A DNA stretch of 64,000 nucleotides from Akkermansiaceae bacterium (GCA_905182405.1 CAJJBQ010000001.1:1054001-1118000), one strand, 5' to 3'. Shown: positions 16,667 through 26,819, counted from the first letter of the stretch. Notes: generated by a model from the sequence alone, not told the origin. A program made the numbers and translations.

Positions 16667-18565
16667 TTAGTTCTCTTCGTCCTCTTTGCCTTCGTTGATG
16701 AGGGCTTTATTCCATGCTCCGAGTCCCCCGACGACTGGCATCGAGATTGAGGTGGCATCGAGATCTATCGTCAACTCGGTGCCGGGATCGGGCCACAAGG
16801 TAAATTCACGATCGCTGGAAAAGATCATCAAGGCGATCTGCTGACCTTTCGGAATCACTTGATCATCCGGTTGCAGGTCGAACTTCACATCATAGAACTG
16901 ACCAGGCACTAAGGGTTGGCTCTCTCGCAGGGAACGATGGTTTTGGGGGTCAGCCCAGCCACGGGTGATGATGTTGTCGGTAATGAGGGTATTCTTTCCC
17001 TTTGACCACGGAAGCGAAACCATCCAAACCGATAGATTGGCGGCAGGCTTACTGCTCGCCAACCGGATCGTGATCGAGGAAGTCCCGGAGAGATGAATCG
17101 GCTTCTCTAAGATCGGCGTGGTGTAGATCAAGCGGTGTTTGGTCCACTCCGCTTTTGCCAGTGAGGTGCCGTCGAAAGAGAAATTATCGATCAAAGTTTC
17201 AGTTCCTCGCTGGCTTGATTTTTCGACACTCAAGCCGCCTTTCTCCGGTGCGCCGGGACTCAAATAAAACGAAACAGGCGCCGCCGCCGGATTGGGATAA
17301 TCGTAGTAAGAGGTGGGCTCATCCCGCTTGTCACCTTCCCGCACGATCCGCGACTTAGGTTCATTTTCGACATCGTTTTGGATCTCATGAAGGTATCGTG
17401 TAAACCACCGATTCATCTGCTTCAGTGGCGGCTCTCCACCATGTCCTCCTTGGTGAAAATAAGCCTGAATGGGGACACCCTTTTCTTTCAAGGCCTGATA
17501 GATCCTGACACTATGTTCAGGCTGGACATTCCAATCATTGAAAGCATGGGCCATCAGGGTCGCCGCCTTCATCGGACCAAGGTGATTTAAGTAATCGCGT
17601 CCCGCCCAGAAGTCATTGTAGTCCCCGGTCTCCCGATCAAATCCCTTAATCATCTCCTCGTCGCGAACGGCACAGTTGCAGTGGTCGCGATAGTCTGGAT
17701 TCCCACTATGAATAAAATCGTAAAGAACATCGATATCTTCCCCAATATAGCCGCCAGGATGTCTCACCAATCCGTTGGAGCGATAGTAATGATAGTAAGA
17801 GGTATTGGGAGCAATGGGAATAATCGCCTTAAGCCCTTCAACTCCCGTGGTCGCCGCCGCCAAGGGCAAGGTCCCGTTAAACGAAGTCCCGGTCATCCCG
17901 ATCTTTCCGGTCGACCAAAAAGCCTTCACCGTTTCCTTACCCTTCAGGGTCGTGTAGCCGGTCGCCTTGCCGGTCAGCCATTGCACTACTGCCTTGGGTG
18001 CCAGCGATTCGTTTTTCCCTCCAATGGTGGGACAGCCTTCGGAAAGCCCGGTTCCCGGCGAGGATGAATGCACGACAACATAGCCGCGTGGAACCCAGGT
18101 TTTCACATGGCTCTTTGAAATGATCGGTCGCTCGCCTTTTCTCTCAACCAGAGGTGATTCCTCGCGCTTCGGAGGAGCTTCACCTACTTGTTGCCTTGGT
18201 TTCCAAAAATAATCATGCTCTCCCTTGGCTGTCCCTGCGAAGTAGGGACTGGTGATGTAGATAACCGGCAACCTCAACCCTTCGGTGTCAGTTTGCCGTT
18301 GACGGGTGACGTCAACATGCATCCGATCAAGTCGGCCATCCCCGTCGGAATCAAACTCAGTTTCAACCCATAAATCGTGGCGAATCCACATGTCGGGATC
18401 ATTGAATCTCTCAACCACCTGTGCTTCTCCATCCTTAAAAACGGGCACTGCCGGTTCTGACTTTCCCGAGTCAGCCGCGAGAGGCGCAGCTGCCACGAGA
18501 GAGAGGTAAACCGAAACGATCAAACCATTTCGCTCATTCCATTCAGATTTTTTCGATCCATGCAT
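16667..18565 (-). CDS. CocE/NonD (S15, X-Pro dipeptidyl-peptidase-like) hydrolase
   Basis: 632 residues from the ATG at 18565, which precedes a charged n-region and hydrophobic h-region (GLIVSVYLSLVAAAPLAA); the frame is open further upstream but without a better leader. The alpha/beta hydrolase core contains the nucleophile elbow GMTGTSFNGTLPLA, the Asp in HAFNDWNV and the His in GGHGGEPP, the order known for PepX/CocE peptidases. The C-terminal ~200 residues form the jelly-roll typical of the family (LIDNFSFDG, PIHLSGTSSITIRLASS, GQQIALMIFSSDREF). It likely removes N-terminal X-Pro dipeptides or hydrolyses esters in the periplasm. The prolyl oligopeptidase 2.5 kb away suggests proline-rich peptides as a shared substrate (inference). 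Confidence 0.85.
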   Translation of the reverse strand: MHGSKKSEWNERNGLIVSVYLSLVAAAPLAADSGKSEPAVPVFKDGEAQVVERFNDPDMWIRHDLWVETEFDSDGDGRLDRMHVDVTRQRQTDTEGLRLPVIYITSPYFAGTAKGEHDYFWKPRQQVGEAPPKREESPLVERKGERPIISKSHVKTWVPRGYVVVHSSSPGTGLSEGCPTIGGKNESLAPKAVVQWLTGKATGYTTLKGKETVKAFWSTGKIGMTGTSFNGTLPLAAATTGVEGLKAIIPIAPNTSYYHYYRSNGLVRHPGGYIGEDIDVLYDFIHSGNPDYRDHCNCAVRDEEMIKGFDRETGDYNDFWAGRDYLNHLGPMKAATLMAHAFNDWNVQPEHSVRIYQALKEKGVPIQAYFHQGGHGGEPPLKQMNRWFTRYLHEIQNDVENEPKSRIVREGDKRDEPTSYYDYPNPAAAPVSFYLSPGAPEKGGLSVEKSSQRGTETLIDNFSFDGTSLAKAEWTKHRLIYTTPILEKPIHLSGTSSITIRLASSKPAANLSVWMVSLPWSKGKNTLITDNIITRGWADPQNHRSLRESQPLVPGQFYDVKFDLQPDDQVIPKGQQIALMIFSSDREFTLWPDPGTELTIDLDATSISMPVVGGLGAWNKALINEGKEDEEN

Positions 18566-19005
18566 TGCTTGAACCTTTAATTTTTTGAGGACGGATACGA
18601 CCCTGATTTTGAACTTTTTTTGAAATATGCCAGGCGTGTAACACTTCTTGCGGGAAAAAATAATTGATGATGGGGTGCAAACAGCAGCAGCAAGCAAGCC
18701 TCAGTGCGAGCCTTCAGCGGATGGATTCGTGCCAGTCGGCACCAACGGACTGCTCGATTCATGGTAATCCTGCGGCGCAAGCTCGCCGGATACTGAAACC
18801 ACAGCGGGGGCACGCCACTTAGAGTGGACCGGGAATGAGGAAGTAATGGCCGCTCGCTATCAGGTGAGTTCTGGATCTAGGTCTTAATCAGTGGCGACGA
18901 TCGTGGGGTCAGATCGAACGCCCATCAGTATCGGGTATGGCGATACGGCGATCGCCATTCCTTGTGGACCTCCGCTGTCATCTTGGTTTCTCTGGATGAG
19001 AGAAA
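18566..19005. other. Non-coding gap of about 440 bases
   Basis: No convincing gene. A short frame on the minus strand continues upstream of the hydrolase start but has no leader or family resemblance. A perfect 8-bp inverted repeat, 18937-18944 (ATGGCGAT) with 18951-18958 (ATCGCCAT), lies ~50 bases beyond the stop of the prolyl oligopeptidase and might be a weak terminator, though no T-run follows on either strand. Confidence 0.5.
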
Positions 19006-21121
19006 TTAGTTTTTCAGATCAATCGGGAAGCCGAGTGATTTAGCGAGGAAGCTAAACTTATCGACGGCTTGCTCGATTTGCTTGGAGGTAGGAGTTCCAG
19101 CACCGTGGCCGGATTTGCTTTCGATACGGATGAGGGAGGGCGCACTGCCAGCTTGGGCTGCTTGGAGGGCGGCTGCAAATTTATACGAATGGGAGGGGAC
19201 GACGCGGTCGTCATGATCTGATGTGGTGATCATGGTGGCGGGGTATTTTGTTCCCTTCTTTGTGTTGTGATAGGGGGAGTAAGCGAGGAGGTATTTGAAC
19301 TCGTCGGCCGTTTTCATCGGGGAAGCCGTATTCGGATTGCCAGGCCCAGCCGATAGTGAATTTTTGGAAGCGGATCATGTCCATGACGCCGACGGCAGGG
19401 AGGCATGCGCCGAAGAGGTCGGGGCGCTGGGTGAGGCAGGCACCGACGAGGAGGCCGCCATTGGATCCTCCGGCGATGGCGAGCTTCGGGGTGGAGGTGT
19501 ATTTTTCGGCAATGAGGTGTTCGGCGCAGGAGATGAAGTCATCGAAGACGTTTTGCTTTTTCAATTTCATTCCGGCCTGGTGCCAGTCCTCACCGTATTC
19601 GCCACCTCCGCGAAGGTTGGCGACTACGTAGACGCCGCCCATGTCGAGCCAGGCGATGGTGGCGGGGGAGTAGCGTGGAAGGATAGAGATATTGAACCCA
19701 CCGTAGGCGTAGAGATAGGTGGGGTTTTGGCCGTTTAGCTTGAGGCCCTTTTTGTGAACGACAAACATGGGGACCTTGGTGCCGTCCTTGGACTTGGCGA
19801 AGATTTGCTTGGTCTCGTAATCGTCCTCTTTGAAAACTGTTTTTGGTTTTTTGAAGAGAGTGGAGGTGTTCGTTTCGACGTCGTAGCGGTAGACTGCACC
19901 GGGAGAGGTGAAGGAGCTGAAGGAGTAGAATGTTTCCAGCTCGGCGAACTTTCCGAGGAAGCCACCGGCGGTTCCGATGCCGGGGAGGGCGATTGAAGCG
20001 AGCGGAGTACCCCAGAGTTCGAAGCGACGAATCTCGGAGCGGGCATCCTTCATGTAGTTGGCGATGAAGATGCCTCCAACGAGGGAGACTGAGCGGAGGG
20101 TTTCGGAGGATTCGGGGATGATGGTGCGCCAGTTCTTCTTCGCGGGGTCTTCCACGTTAATGGCGATGAGTTTGAGCTTAGGTGCGTCGAGGTCGGTCTG
20201 GACGAAAAAGGTGGAGCCGATGTTTCCGATAAAGGAGTAGGAGGCGTCGAAGTCAGGGAGGAGTTCAACGACTTTGGAGTCGGGCTTGGAGAGGTCCTTG
20301 TAGAAGAAGCCGTTTTTGGTGTCGGTCCCTTGGGAGATGTCGATGAGGAGGTAGCGGGAGTCATCGCTCAGTCCGGCGTAGAGGCCCCACTTGGGCTGAT
20401 CGGAACGCTCGTAGATGACCTTGTCTTTTCTCTGAGGAGTGCCGACCTTGTGGAAGTAGATTTTTTTGTGAGTGTTTTGCGCCATCATTTCCTCTCCTTT
20501 TTTTGGAGTCGGAAAACGTCCGTAGTAGAAGCCCTTACTGTCCTTCGACCACGTCGCGCCGGAGAATTTTGACCAGACGAGGTGATCGGAGAGGTCTTTT
20601 TTGGTGGTGATATCGCGGACTTTCCACTCGATCCAATCGGAGCCGGAGGTGGAGGTGGAGTAGGCCATGAGTTTTCCGTCAGGGGAAATCTCGTAGTCCT
20701 TGAGCGCTACGGTGCCATCGGTGGAGAGCTTGTTGGGATCGAGGAGGACGGTGGCCTCTTTATCGAGCGCGGGAGTGGTGTAGAGGACCGATTGATTTTG
20801 CAGACCGTCGTTTTTCGAGAAGAAGTAGCGACCGCCTTTTCGGAAGGGAGTGCCGAAGCGCTCGACGTTCCAAAGTTTGGTCAGGTGGGAATTGAGTTGA
20901 TCGCGACCGGGAATGGCGGAGAGGTGGGCGTCGGTGACCTTGTTCTGCGCTTCGATCCAATCGTGGGTCTGCTTGGAGTTGAGATCCTCGAGCCAGCGGT
21001 ATGGGTCGGCGACTTCGACGCCGTGGATGGTTTCCTTGACTGTGCCGGGATGGGAATCCGGATACTTGAGCGGAGCGGCGTGGACAGAAGTGGCGGCGAG
21101 AGCGGCGAGAACGAGCTTCAT
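19006..21121 (-). pseudogene. Prolyl oligopeptidase (S9A), interrupted by a frameshift
   Basis: The first frame (from the ATG at 21121; signal peptide MKLVLAALAATSVHAA) encodes the S9A N-terminus YPDSHPGTVKETIHGVEVADPYRWLED, the seven-bladed propeller, and the nucleophile IAGGSNGGLLVGA, up to WQSEYGFPDEN near 19310. The family then continues in another frame: ADEFKYLLAYSPYHN, the catalytic Asp in SDHDDRVVPSHSYKFAA and His in SGHGAGTP, ending at 19006. One extra base in the GGCC at ~19303-19310 explains the shift (expected GAAAACGCCGACGAG-type reading). All three catalytic residues remain, so the loss is recent, or this is a sequencing error. The enzyme would cleave after proline in short exported-side peptides. 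Confidence 0.9.
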
Positions 21122-21215
21122 GGGGCGACTCTAGGAAATGACAGATTCAAAAGGAAGCTCTCTGGATTTCTTTTTGCTCAAAAGTTTTTGAGAGCCGTGC
21201 TTCTGAAGCAGCCGA

Positions 21216-22040
21216 CTAGCGAAGATAAACTTCCTCGGAAAAATCTTCGAAGGCGGAGAGCATTTCCACTGGAGCGACATGGAAGAGGTCGTTGTGACCT
21301 GCGCCCTCGACGGAGACGAGGCGTTTACTCTCGGCTGGGGAGAGTTCGTGGAGTTTGTTGCCATGCCAGTGGCTGATGACCCGATCGGAGGTGCCGTGGA
21401 TGATGAGAAGTGGCTTCTTCATCTCGCCAATGCGGTCGATGTTTTGGAAGCGGTCGTTTGGAAAAATGGGGATACGCGTTAGGGTGCGGAAGGCAGAGGT
21501 GAAGGGGGAGATGAGAATGACTCCGAGGTGATCTTCCTTGGCGGCAAGCCAGCAGGTTGGGCCACTGCCGACGGATTGGCCCGTCAAAATAATGCGTTTC
21601 GCTGGGTGGCCAAGAGAGCCGGTGAGATGGTCGTAGGTGGCTTGGATTGCGGAATAGCAGCCTTCCTCAGTGGGTTTTCCGGAGCTAGAGCCGTAGCCGG
21701 GGTAATCGTAGGCCATGATTCCGAAACCGAGTTCGTGGAATTCCTGTATGACGGAGTAGACCGATCTGAGGTCTTCGGCATTTCCGTGTGACCAGAGAAG
21801 GATAGGCATGCCCTCGACCGGCGGGAAGTAGTAGGCGGTGATCGTTTCTCCATCGTCCGCCTCGAGAGAGGTGAAAACCGACGCTGGCGAGTGCTCGGGC
21901 CGATTGGGTGGTTTGAAGATGAGCATATCTGCCCCAAAGAGAGCCAGCAGAAGGAAGAAGCCGTAAATGAAAGCGATTGAGTAAAAGGGGCGCTTCCAGG
22001 ACCAAGTACCGATAAGAAGCTTTTTCCAATTCACATTCAT
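21216..22040 (-). CDS. Membrane-anchored alpha/beta hydrolase (BEM46/S33-like)
   Basis: 274 residues. One N-terminal membrane helix (IAFIYGFFLLLALFGADMLIF) anchors a hydrolase domain with the oxyanion segment LLWSHGNAEDLR, YDYPGYGSSSGKPTEEG, the nucleophile elbow TGQSVGSGP (~155), Asp in IHGTSDRVI (~222) and His in EGAGHNDLF (~255). This order matches the ABHD13/BEM46 group, whose bacterial substrates are largely unknown. It lies 34 bases downstream of the cytochrome/LamG lipoprotein gene and 94 bases upstream of the prolyl oligopeptidase on the same strand, so the three could share a transcript. Confidence 0.85.
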   Translation of the reverse strand: MNVNWKKLLIGTWSWKRPFYSIAFIYGFFLLLALFGADMLIFKPPNRPEHSPASVFTSLEADDGETITAYYFPPVEGMPILLWSHGNAEDLRSVYSVIQEFHELGFGIMAYDYPGYGSSSGKPTEEGCYSAIQATYDHLTGSLGHPAKRIILTGQSVGSGPTCWLAAKEDHLGVILISPFTSAFRTLTRIPIFPNDRFQNIDRIGEMKKPLLIIHGTSDRVISHWHGNKLHELSPAESKRLVSVEGAGHNDLFHVAPVEMLSAFEDFSEEVYLR

Positions 22041-22074
22041 GTAGAGGCTAATGTCTCACACGATGGCAATTGTC

Positions 22075-23907
22075 TCAAGGAGAGACTGGCTTGGTCAAAA
22101 AGGCGGAGAGGCGGGCGAGGTCCCAATCGAGGTCGATGAGTTTTACGGCGAGGGCATCGAGGTCATCGACCCGGCTCATATCACTATTCGCGTTTCCGAG
22201 ACCGGGCACGAGGGCTTCGCCGAAGTGGGCTTTCCACACGTTATTGGCGAGAGCACGCGCGAGCAGATTGACATCGGTGTGGATGAGGGTGTCGACGAAC
22301 TCAAGGCGGTCGATCGCATCAAGGCACTTCGGTCCGGTGAGGCGCGCTTCGGTGGGTGGCTCGGCCCGAGGCAGGCTCTCCATGACGAGGGTTTCCTTGA
22401 GCTGGTCCTCAGTCACGAGTTTGTTTTCGCGGTGTTGTAAAAGGGCGCTTTCAAAGCGACGTCGAGAATCGCTCGTTGAGACAAAGTAGTCGGTGAGCTC
22501 CGGAGAGAGTTCCTTCGAGCCTTTGAAGAAATTTAGGAGAGATTTTCCATCCCGCAGAGTGCGGATCTCCAAGGCTGAGAGTTGGCGATCGAAGATCTGG
22601 ATTTCATCAAGGGCGAGTCCATCGGTGCCTTGCCCTCCGAGGGTGGTGGGAAATGATTCCCCAATGGGGAAAACGCGTCCTCGGAGCGAGTCGGCCTCGG
22701 TCAGTTGGGGAATTGAAAGTCCGTTGACCAGAAGTCGAAGGCCTCCGGCCTTGCGCGACCCATCGTAGCTGAGCGTGAGGTGGGACCATTGGCCCGGAAG
22801 AAGAGTGGGTGCTTCGGTGATGGTGTAGATGGCATTGCCAGGCCAGTAGCGGATGAAGCGAGCGGTGGGGCGTCCGTCTTGAAGCCCAAAGTAGAAACCG
22901 CGAGAGCCTTTCTGCCCCACGATCAGGGGGATGTCTCCTGCAAGAGCGTCGACCTTTACCCACAGCGAAAGGGTGAAGGGGTGAATGCTCGAAAATTTCA
23001 TCGAGGACGGAAGAATGACTCCTCGTGGCGCCGCTACGGCGAGACCCGAAACGCCCTCGGTCGTCTCCGTGAGCTCGAAGTTGGCGGGGTTAAAGTGACC
23101 CAGTGCGACGTTATCGGATTTTCCATTGTCGAAGGAAAAGGCTGCCACGAGACCCGGAATTTGGGGGGTGGTGTTTTTTTGAGCGAACCAGTTTTGGGCA
23201 TTTTCCTCGGGGTCCTTTTCCCAATCGGCCCAGAGTGGATCCGGATCGTGGATCGGCGTTTCCATGAAAGTAGGGGGCTCGAGAGAATTAGAAGGGTCTC
23301 CATCGTGGGGTGTGCTAAAAATATGACGGAGTCGCGTCTCGTCTGGCGCGCTGATGCCCTTTGGTGCGCTGATGCGATCAATTGGAAATCCGAGAAACTG
23401 AGAGACGAGCTTTAAGCGGCTCGTTGGGTTGTCGTCGCCTTGCCGAAGCCAGTTTGTTTTGAGAATGGCTCCCTGATCCGGAAGAAGGTCTCCCGCGATC
23501 ATTAGGCGGAGGTGCTCGCGAAAATCTCCTTCGGGAAAAGATTCCTCGGTTCCCGGAGAAGTGGCCGCGGGGTTCCAGTCGCTGCCTTCGAGAGGGCCGA
23601 GTGCCCAATGTTCGTCGACGTTTCCGCCTTCGACCCGCCATTTCAAGAGGAGGCCGTCTTCTTTGGGTGGAATGGTGATTCCCTCGGGGTGAGGCAGGGA
23701 GAAGGTGGTCGGAATTTTAGGGGCCGCGAGCGAAAGAAGGTAGCCGGTGCTATTGCCCTCGAGTTCATGGCATTTTATGCAATGCCGGGCGAGAATCGGG
23801 CGAATCTCGCGGCTGTAGGAAACCTTGGGTTCTTCCGGAGGAGGAGTGCGATCCTTTCGGCAGCCCGCCAAAAGTAACCCTGTAACAAACCCCACCCAAA
23901 TGCGCAT
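22075..23907 (-). CDS. Planctomycete-type cytochrome c lipoprotein with LamG domain
   Basis: 610 residues. The N-terminus has a lipoprotein signal (TGLLLAGC, lipobox LAGC). A PSC-type cytochrome segment follows with the heme motif CIKCHE (~42-47) in SREIRPILARHCIKCHELEG. The middle (~245-440) is a LamG/concanavalin-like domain (LVAAFSFDNGKSDN, FTLSLWVKVDAL, WSHLTLSYDGSRKAGGLRLLVNG). The C-terminus (RLEFVDTLIHTDVNLLARALANNVWKAHFGEALVPG) resembles the start of DUF1553, but stops about 60 residues later, whereas full DUF1549/DUF1553 proteins are much longer. It is therefore either a short variant or a C-terminally trimmed one. In this family the heme domain is thought to pair with sugar-oxidising or decarboxylating partners. 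Confidence 0.82.
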   Translation of the reverse strand: MRIWVGFVTGLLLAGCRKDRTPPPEEPKVSYSREIRPILARHCIKCHELEGNSTGYLLSLAAPKIPTTFSLPHPEGITIPPKEDGLLLKWRVEGGNVDEHWALGPLEGSDWNPAATSPGTEESFPEGDFREHLRLMIAGDLLPDQGAILKTNWLRQGDDNPTSRLKLVSQFLGFPIDRISAPKGISAPDETRLRHIFSTPHDGDPSNSLEPPTFMETPIHDPDPLWADWEKDPEENAQNWFAQKNTTPQIPGLVAAFSFDNGKSDNVALGHFNPANFELTETTEGVSGLAVAAPRGVILPSSMKFSSIHPFTLSLWVKVDALAGDIPLIVGQKGSRGFYFGLQDGRPTARFIRYWPGNAIYTITEAPTLLPGQWSHLTLSYDGSRKAGGLRLLVNGLSIPQLTEADSLRGRVFPIGESFPTTLGGQGTDGLALDEIQIFDRQLSALEIRTLRDGKSLLNFFKGSKELSPELTDYFVSTSDSRRRFESALLQHRENKLVTEDQLKETLVMESLPRAEPPTEARLTGPKCLDAIDRLEFVDTLIHTDVNLLARALANNVWKAHFGEALVPGLGNANSDMSRVDDLDALAVKLIDLDWDLARLSAFLTKPVSP

Positions 23908-24046
23908 GCCATAATGTGGTTAGTGAATGGTGTGACGGAAAGTCCAAAACCGAAAGATTGTCAGTCCTTTGAAGAGAAGCGGACGGTACTTGACTCTTTC
24001 GCCGCATCCCCTGAGATCCCTTCGAACCTCAATCGGCTTATATACG

Positions 24047-25648
24047 ATGCTTACCATTAAAAAACTCCGCAAGGCCATGGGTGGTCGAACTCTCTTTGAG
24101 GACGCCGACATGGTGATCAACTGGGGCGAGCGTGTTGCCCTGGTCGGTGCGAATGGCACCGGAAAATCGACTATTTTCAAAATCATCCTCGGCAAGGAAG
24201 AGAAGGACAGCGGCACGATCAATATCGATGAATACGGGATGGTGGGCTACCTTGAGCAGGAAGCGGGAAATCCAGGAGAGGCCACCATTTTAGAAATCGC
24301 GACCGGAATCAGCGATGAACTCCGGGATGCCATGGCCACGATCCGTGAAGGAGAGCGTGACGGCACAACGGGCACGCCCGAGTTCGCGGCGGCGCAGGAC
24401 AAGTATGAGGAACTCAATGGCTACCAGCTTGAACCTAAGGCCAAAAAGGTCCTCGCGGGTCTCGGCTATGCTCAAGAAGACTTTAAACGTCCGGCGAATG
24501 TCTTTTCCGGAGGATGGATTATGCGGGCTCACCTCGCTCGTCTCTTGGTCGAGGAACCAGATCTCCTGATGCTGGACGAACCGACCAACCACCTTGATCT
24601 CAATTCCCTGATGTGGTTCCAGCGTTATCTCCAAAATTACCCGGGTGCCTTGCTCGTGATTTCCCACGACCGTTCCTTCATGGATGGGGTGATTGAAAAG
24701 GTTTACGAAATCGATAATCAGCTACTCACTCCCTATGAGGGCAACTACTCCCGCTACCTCGAGCTTAAGGACGAACGCTACCATCAGGACATGCGCTCCT
24801 TTCAGAATCAGAAAAAGGAGATCGCCAAAATTCAGTCGTTCATCGACCGCTTCCGCTCAGTGGGATCAAAGGCCTCGCAGGTGCAGAGCCGGCTCAAGAT
24901 GATCGATAAAATGGATAAGGTTCCCAAGCCCCGGAAGCCGCGCAAGCTCTTCCACTTCCATTTTCCTCAGCCTCCTCGTTCGACTCAGCGCGTGATCTCG
25001 CTTGAAAATGTCAATAAGTCCTATGGCGATAAGGTCATTTACAAGAACCTCGACGTTCACATCGAGCGCGAAGATCGCATTGTGCTCGTGGGACCCAACG
25101 GTGGTGGCAAATCAACCCTCATGAAGATGCTAGCTGGAGTGGAGAAGGGAGATTCCGGAAAGCGGAACGTTGGAACCACCACCAAGATTGGTTATTTTTC
25201 CCAGCACCGCGCCGCCACTCTCGATGTAAACAACACCGTGCTCCGCGAAGTCTGCGAGGCCGGTGGTGGGATGCGCGATGACGAAGCTCGCTCGATTCTT
25301 GGCTCTTTCCTCTTTAAGAAGGAAGACGTCGTCAAGCGGGTCGGAGTGCTTTCCGGAGGAGAGAAGAGCCGACTTTCGCTCGTGAAGTTTCTCGTCGATC
25401 CGCCGAACCTTCTTCTGATGGATGAGCCTACCACTCACCTTGATCTGACCTCGATCGAAGCGCTTGTTTCGGCCTTGAAGCAGTTCGAAGGAACGCTCGT
25501 CTTCATTTCCCACGACGTGCACTTCATCCGATCACTTGCGAAGCAGACCTGGCACATCGAAGGCGGCGAGGTGAAGAAGTATGCGGGCGACTATGACTAC
25601 TACCTGCAGAAGTCGGGTGCCTTTGGTAAGGATTTCTTCGACGTCTAA
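24047..25648 (+). CDS. ABC-F family ATPase (ribosome-associated)
   Basis: 533 residues from the ATG at 24047; an upstream in-frame start at 23969 would add 26 residues outside the family alignment. Two nucleotide-binding domains, no membrane helices: Walker A GANGTGKST (~37) and GPNGGGKST (~360), signatures FSGGWIMRAHLA and LSGGEKSRLSLV, Walker B LLMLDEPTNHLD and LLLMDEPTTHLD. The linker between them (~240-310) is charged and helical with ERYHQDMRSFQNQKKEIAK, the ABC-F P-site tRNA-interaction motif region. Members such as EttA, Uup and YbiT act on stalled ribosomes or protect against antibiotics; the exact subgroup cannot be told by eye. Divergent from the cytochrome lipoprotein. Confidence 0.93.
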   Translation: MLTIKKLRKAMGGRTLFEDADMVINWGERVALVGANGTGKSTIFKIILGKEEKDSGTINIDEYGMVGYLEQEAGNPGEATILEIATGISDELRDAMATIREGERDGTTGTPEFAAAQDKYEELNGYQLEPKAKKVLAGLGYAQEDFKRPANVFSGGWIMRAHLARLLVEEPDLLMLDEPTNHLDLNSLMWFQRYLQNYPGALLVISHDRSFMDGVIEKVYEIDNQLLTPYEGNYSRYLELKDERYHQDMRSFQNQKKEIAKIQSFIDRFRSVGSKASQVQSRLKMIDKMDKVPKPRKPRKLFHFHFPQPPRSTQRVISLENVNKSYGDKVIYKNLDVHIEREDRIVLVGPNGGGKSTLMKMLAGVEKGDSGKRNVGTTTKIGYFSQHRAATLDVNNTVLREVCEAGGGMRDDEARSILGSFLFKKEDVVKRVGVLSGGEKSRLSLVKFLVDPPNLLLMDEPTTHLDLTSIEALVSALKQFEGTLVFISHDVHFIRSLAKQTWHIEGGEVKKYAGDYDYYLQKSGAFGKDFFDV

Positions 25649-25781
25649 GAGCTTGTATGAGCCAAGCTCAGCCATGTTCATCGCGGAGGCGCTTGCTATG
25701 GTGATGCGTCATCGACGCTAGGGCAGAGTTAAAGAAGTCATCTTTGATTTTATTTGCGGAGGTGGCATAATTGTCTTGGTC

Positions 25782-26819
25782 ATGGATCCGCAGCGCAAAA
25801 TCATCCACATCGATATGGACTGCTTTTATGCAGCGATCGAAGTGCGCGATGATCCTTCGCTTGAGGGCAAACCCGTCGGGGTGGGCGGAAGCTCGGGAAG
25901 GGGCGTTCTCACGACCGCAAATTACGTGGCGCGAAAGTTTGGGTGCCATTCCGCGATGCCGGTCTTTATGGCGAAGCACTTGTGTCCTGAGATCATTTTG
26001 ACTCCCATTCGCTTTGATGTTTACCGAGAGGAATCGCGGAAGATTTGCGCGATCTTTTCGCGCTACACCGAATTGATTGAGCCGCTCTCGCTCGACGAAG
26101 CTTATCTCGACCTCTCGCATCGCAGTGAATCGGGAGCGGCGCTGGCCCAGGAGATTCGTATGCGCATTTCCGAGGAAATCGGCCTCACCGCGTCTGCGGG
26201 AATTGCTCCGAACAAAATGATTGCGAAGGTCGCGAGCGACTGGAACAAGCCGGATGGTCAACTGGAAGTGCGGCCCGATGAGGTGGATTCCTTTATGCGA
26301 GGGCTGCGAGTGGGAAAACTTCACGGAGTGGGGAAGCGGGGGCGTGAGTCACTGATGAAGATCGGAGTAACGACCTGCGGTGACCTTCAAAAGTTTAACA
26401 AGTTTGAACTCGCGGATCGTTTTGGAAAATGGGGCGTGGAGCTCTACGAGCGGTGCCGGGGGAATGACAAGCGACCGGTCTCGAATGACCGGACTCGCAA
26501 GTCGCTTTCCAAGGAGCATACCTTTTCTCAAAATATCCGGGACTTCGACTGGCTTGTCGATGTTATGCGCAAGGTGCTCGCCGAGGTGCGGGACTCGGTG
26601 GAGGCCAAGGTGGACCAAGAAATTAAGTCTCGCGTGGTGAAGCTCAAGTTCGAGGACTTTACGCAGACCACAGCGGAAAAGGCGGGGACCGAGTTGGACG
26701 AGGATGCTTACCTCGATCTCCTTAAGCTGGCATGGAATCGTGGGGAAGGGAAAGCGGTGCGGCTTTTGGGGCTCGGCGTGCGTTTGGCGATCGATAAAGA
26801 GCAGCAGGAACTTCTCTGA
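25782..26819 (+). CDS. dinB: DNA polymerase IV (Y-family translesion polymerase)
   Basis: 345 residues from the ATG at 25782 (a TTG six bases earlier is possible). Y-family motifs: IIHIDMDCFYAAIEVRDDP at the start with the first metal-binding Asp, steric-gate region CFYAA, VGVGGSSGRGVLTTANYVARKFG, and the second acidic pair in PLSLDEAYLDLS (~105). Thumb (GVGKRGRESLMKIGVTTCGDL) and little-finger domains (SLSKEHTFSQNI, RLLGLGVRL) are complete. It copies past damaged bases and is usually SOS-induced. I did not find a LexA-type box I would defend. A full-length, apparently functional gene lying alone on its strand between an ABC-F gene and a sulfatase. Confidence 0.95.
   Translation: MDPQRKIIHIDMDCFYAAIEVRDDPSLEGKPVGVGGSSGRGVLTTANYVARKFGCHSAMPVFMAKHLCPEIILTPIRFDVYREESRKICAIFSRYTELIEPLSLDEAYLDLSHRSESGAALAQEIRMRISEEIGLTASAGIAPNKMIAKVASDWNKPDGQLEVRPDEVDSFMRGLRVGKLHGVGKRGRESLMKIGVTTCGDLQKFNKFELADRFGKWGVELYERCRGNDKRPVSNDRTRKSLSKEHTFSQNIRDFDWLVDVMRKVLAEVRDSVEAKVDQEIKSRVVKLKFEDFTQTTAEKAGTELDEDAYLDLLKLAWNRGEGKAVRLLGLGVRLAIDKEQQELL

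Noticed and set aside
20582..21376. Plus-strand 264-codon frame over the prolyl oligopeptidase
   Set aside because: Opposite the S9A propeller blades and without a plausible start or domain.
25649..25669. Inverted repeat after the ABC-F gene (GAGCTTG/CAAGCTC) as terminator
   Set aside because: Seven-base stem, 7-base loop, no T-run; overlaps nothing else, but too weak to call.
11592..25712. Exact 15-base match ATGGTGATGCGTCAT at 11592-11606 and 25698-25712
   Set aside because: In 64 kb one or two exact 15-base matches are expected by chance, and the flanks do not extend it.
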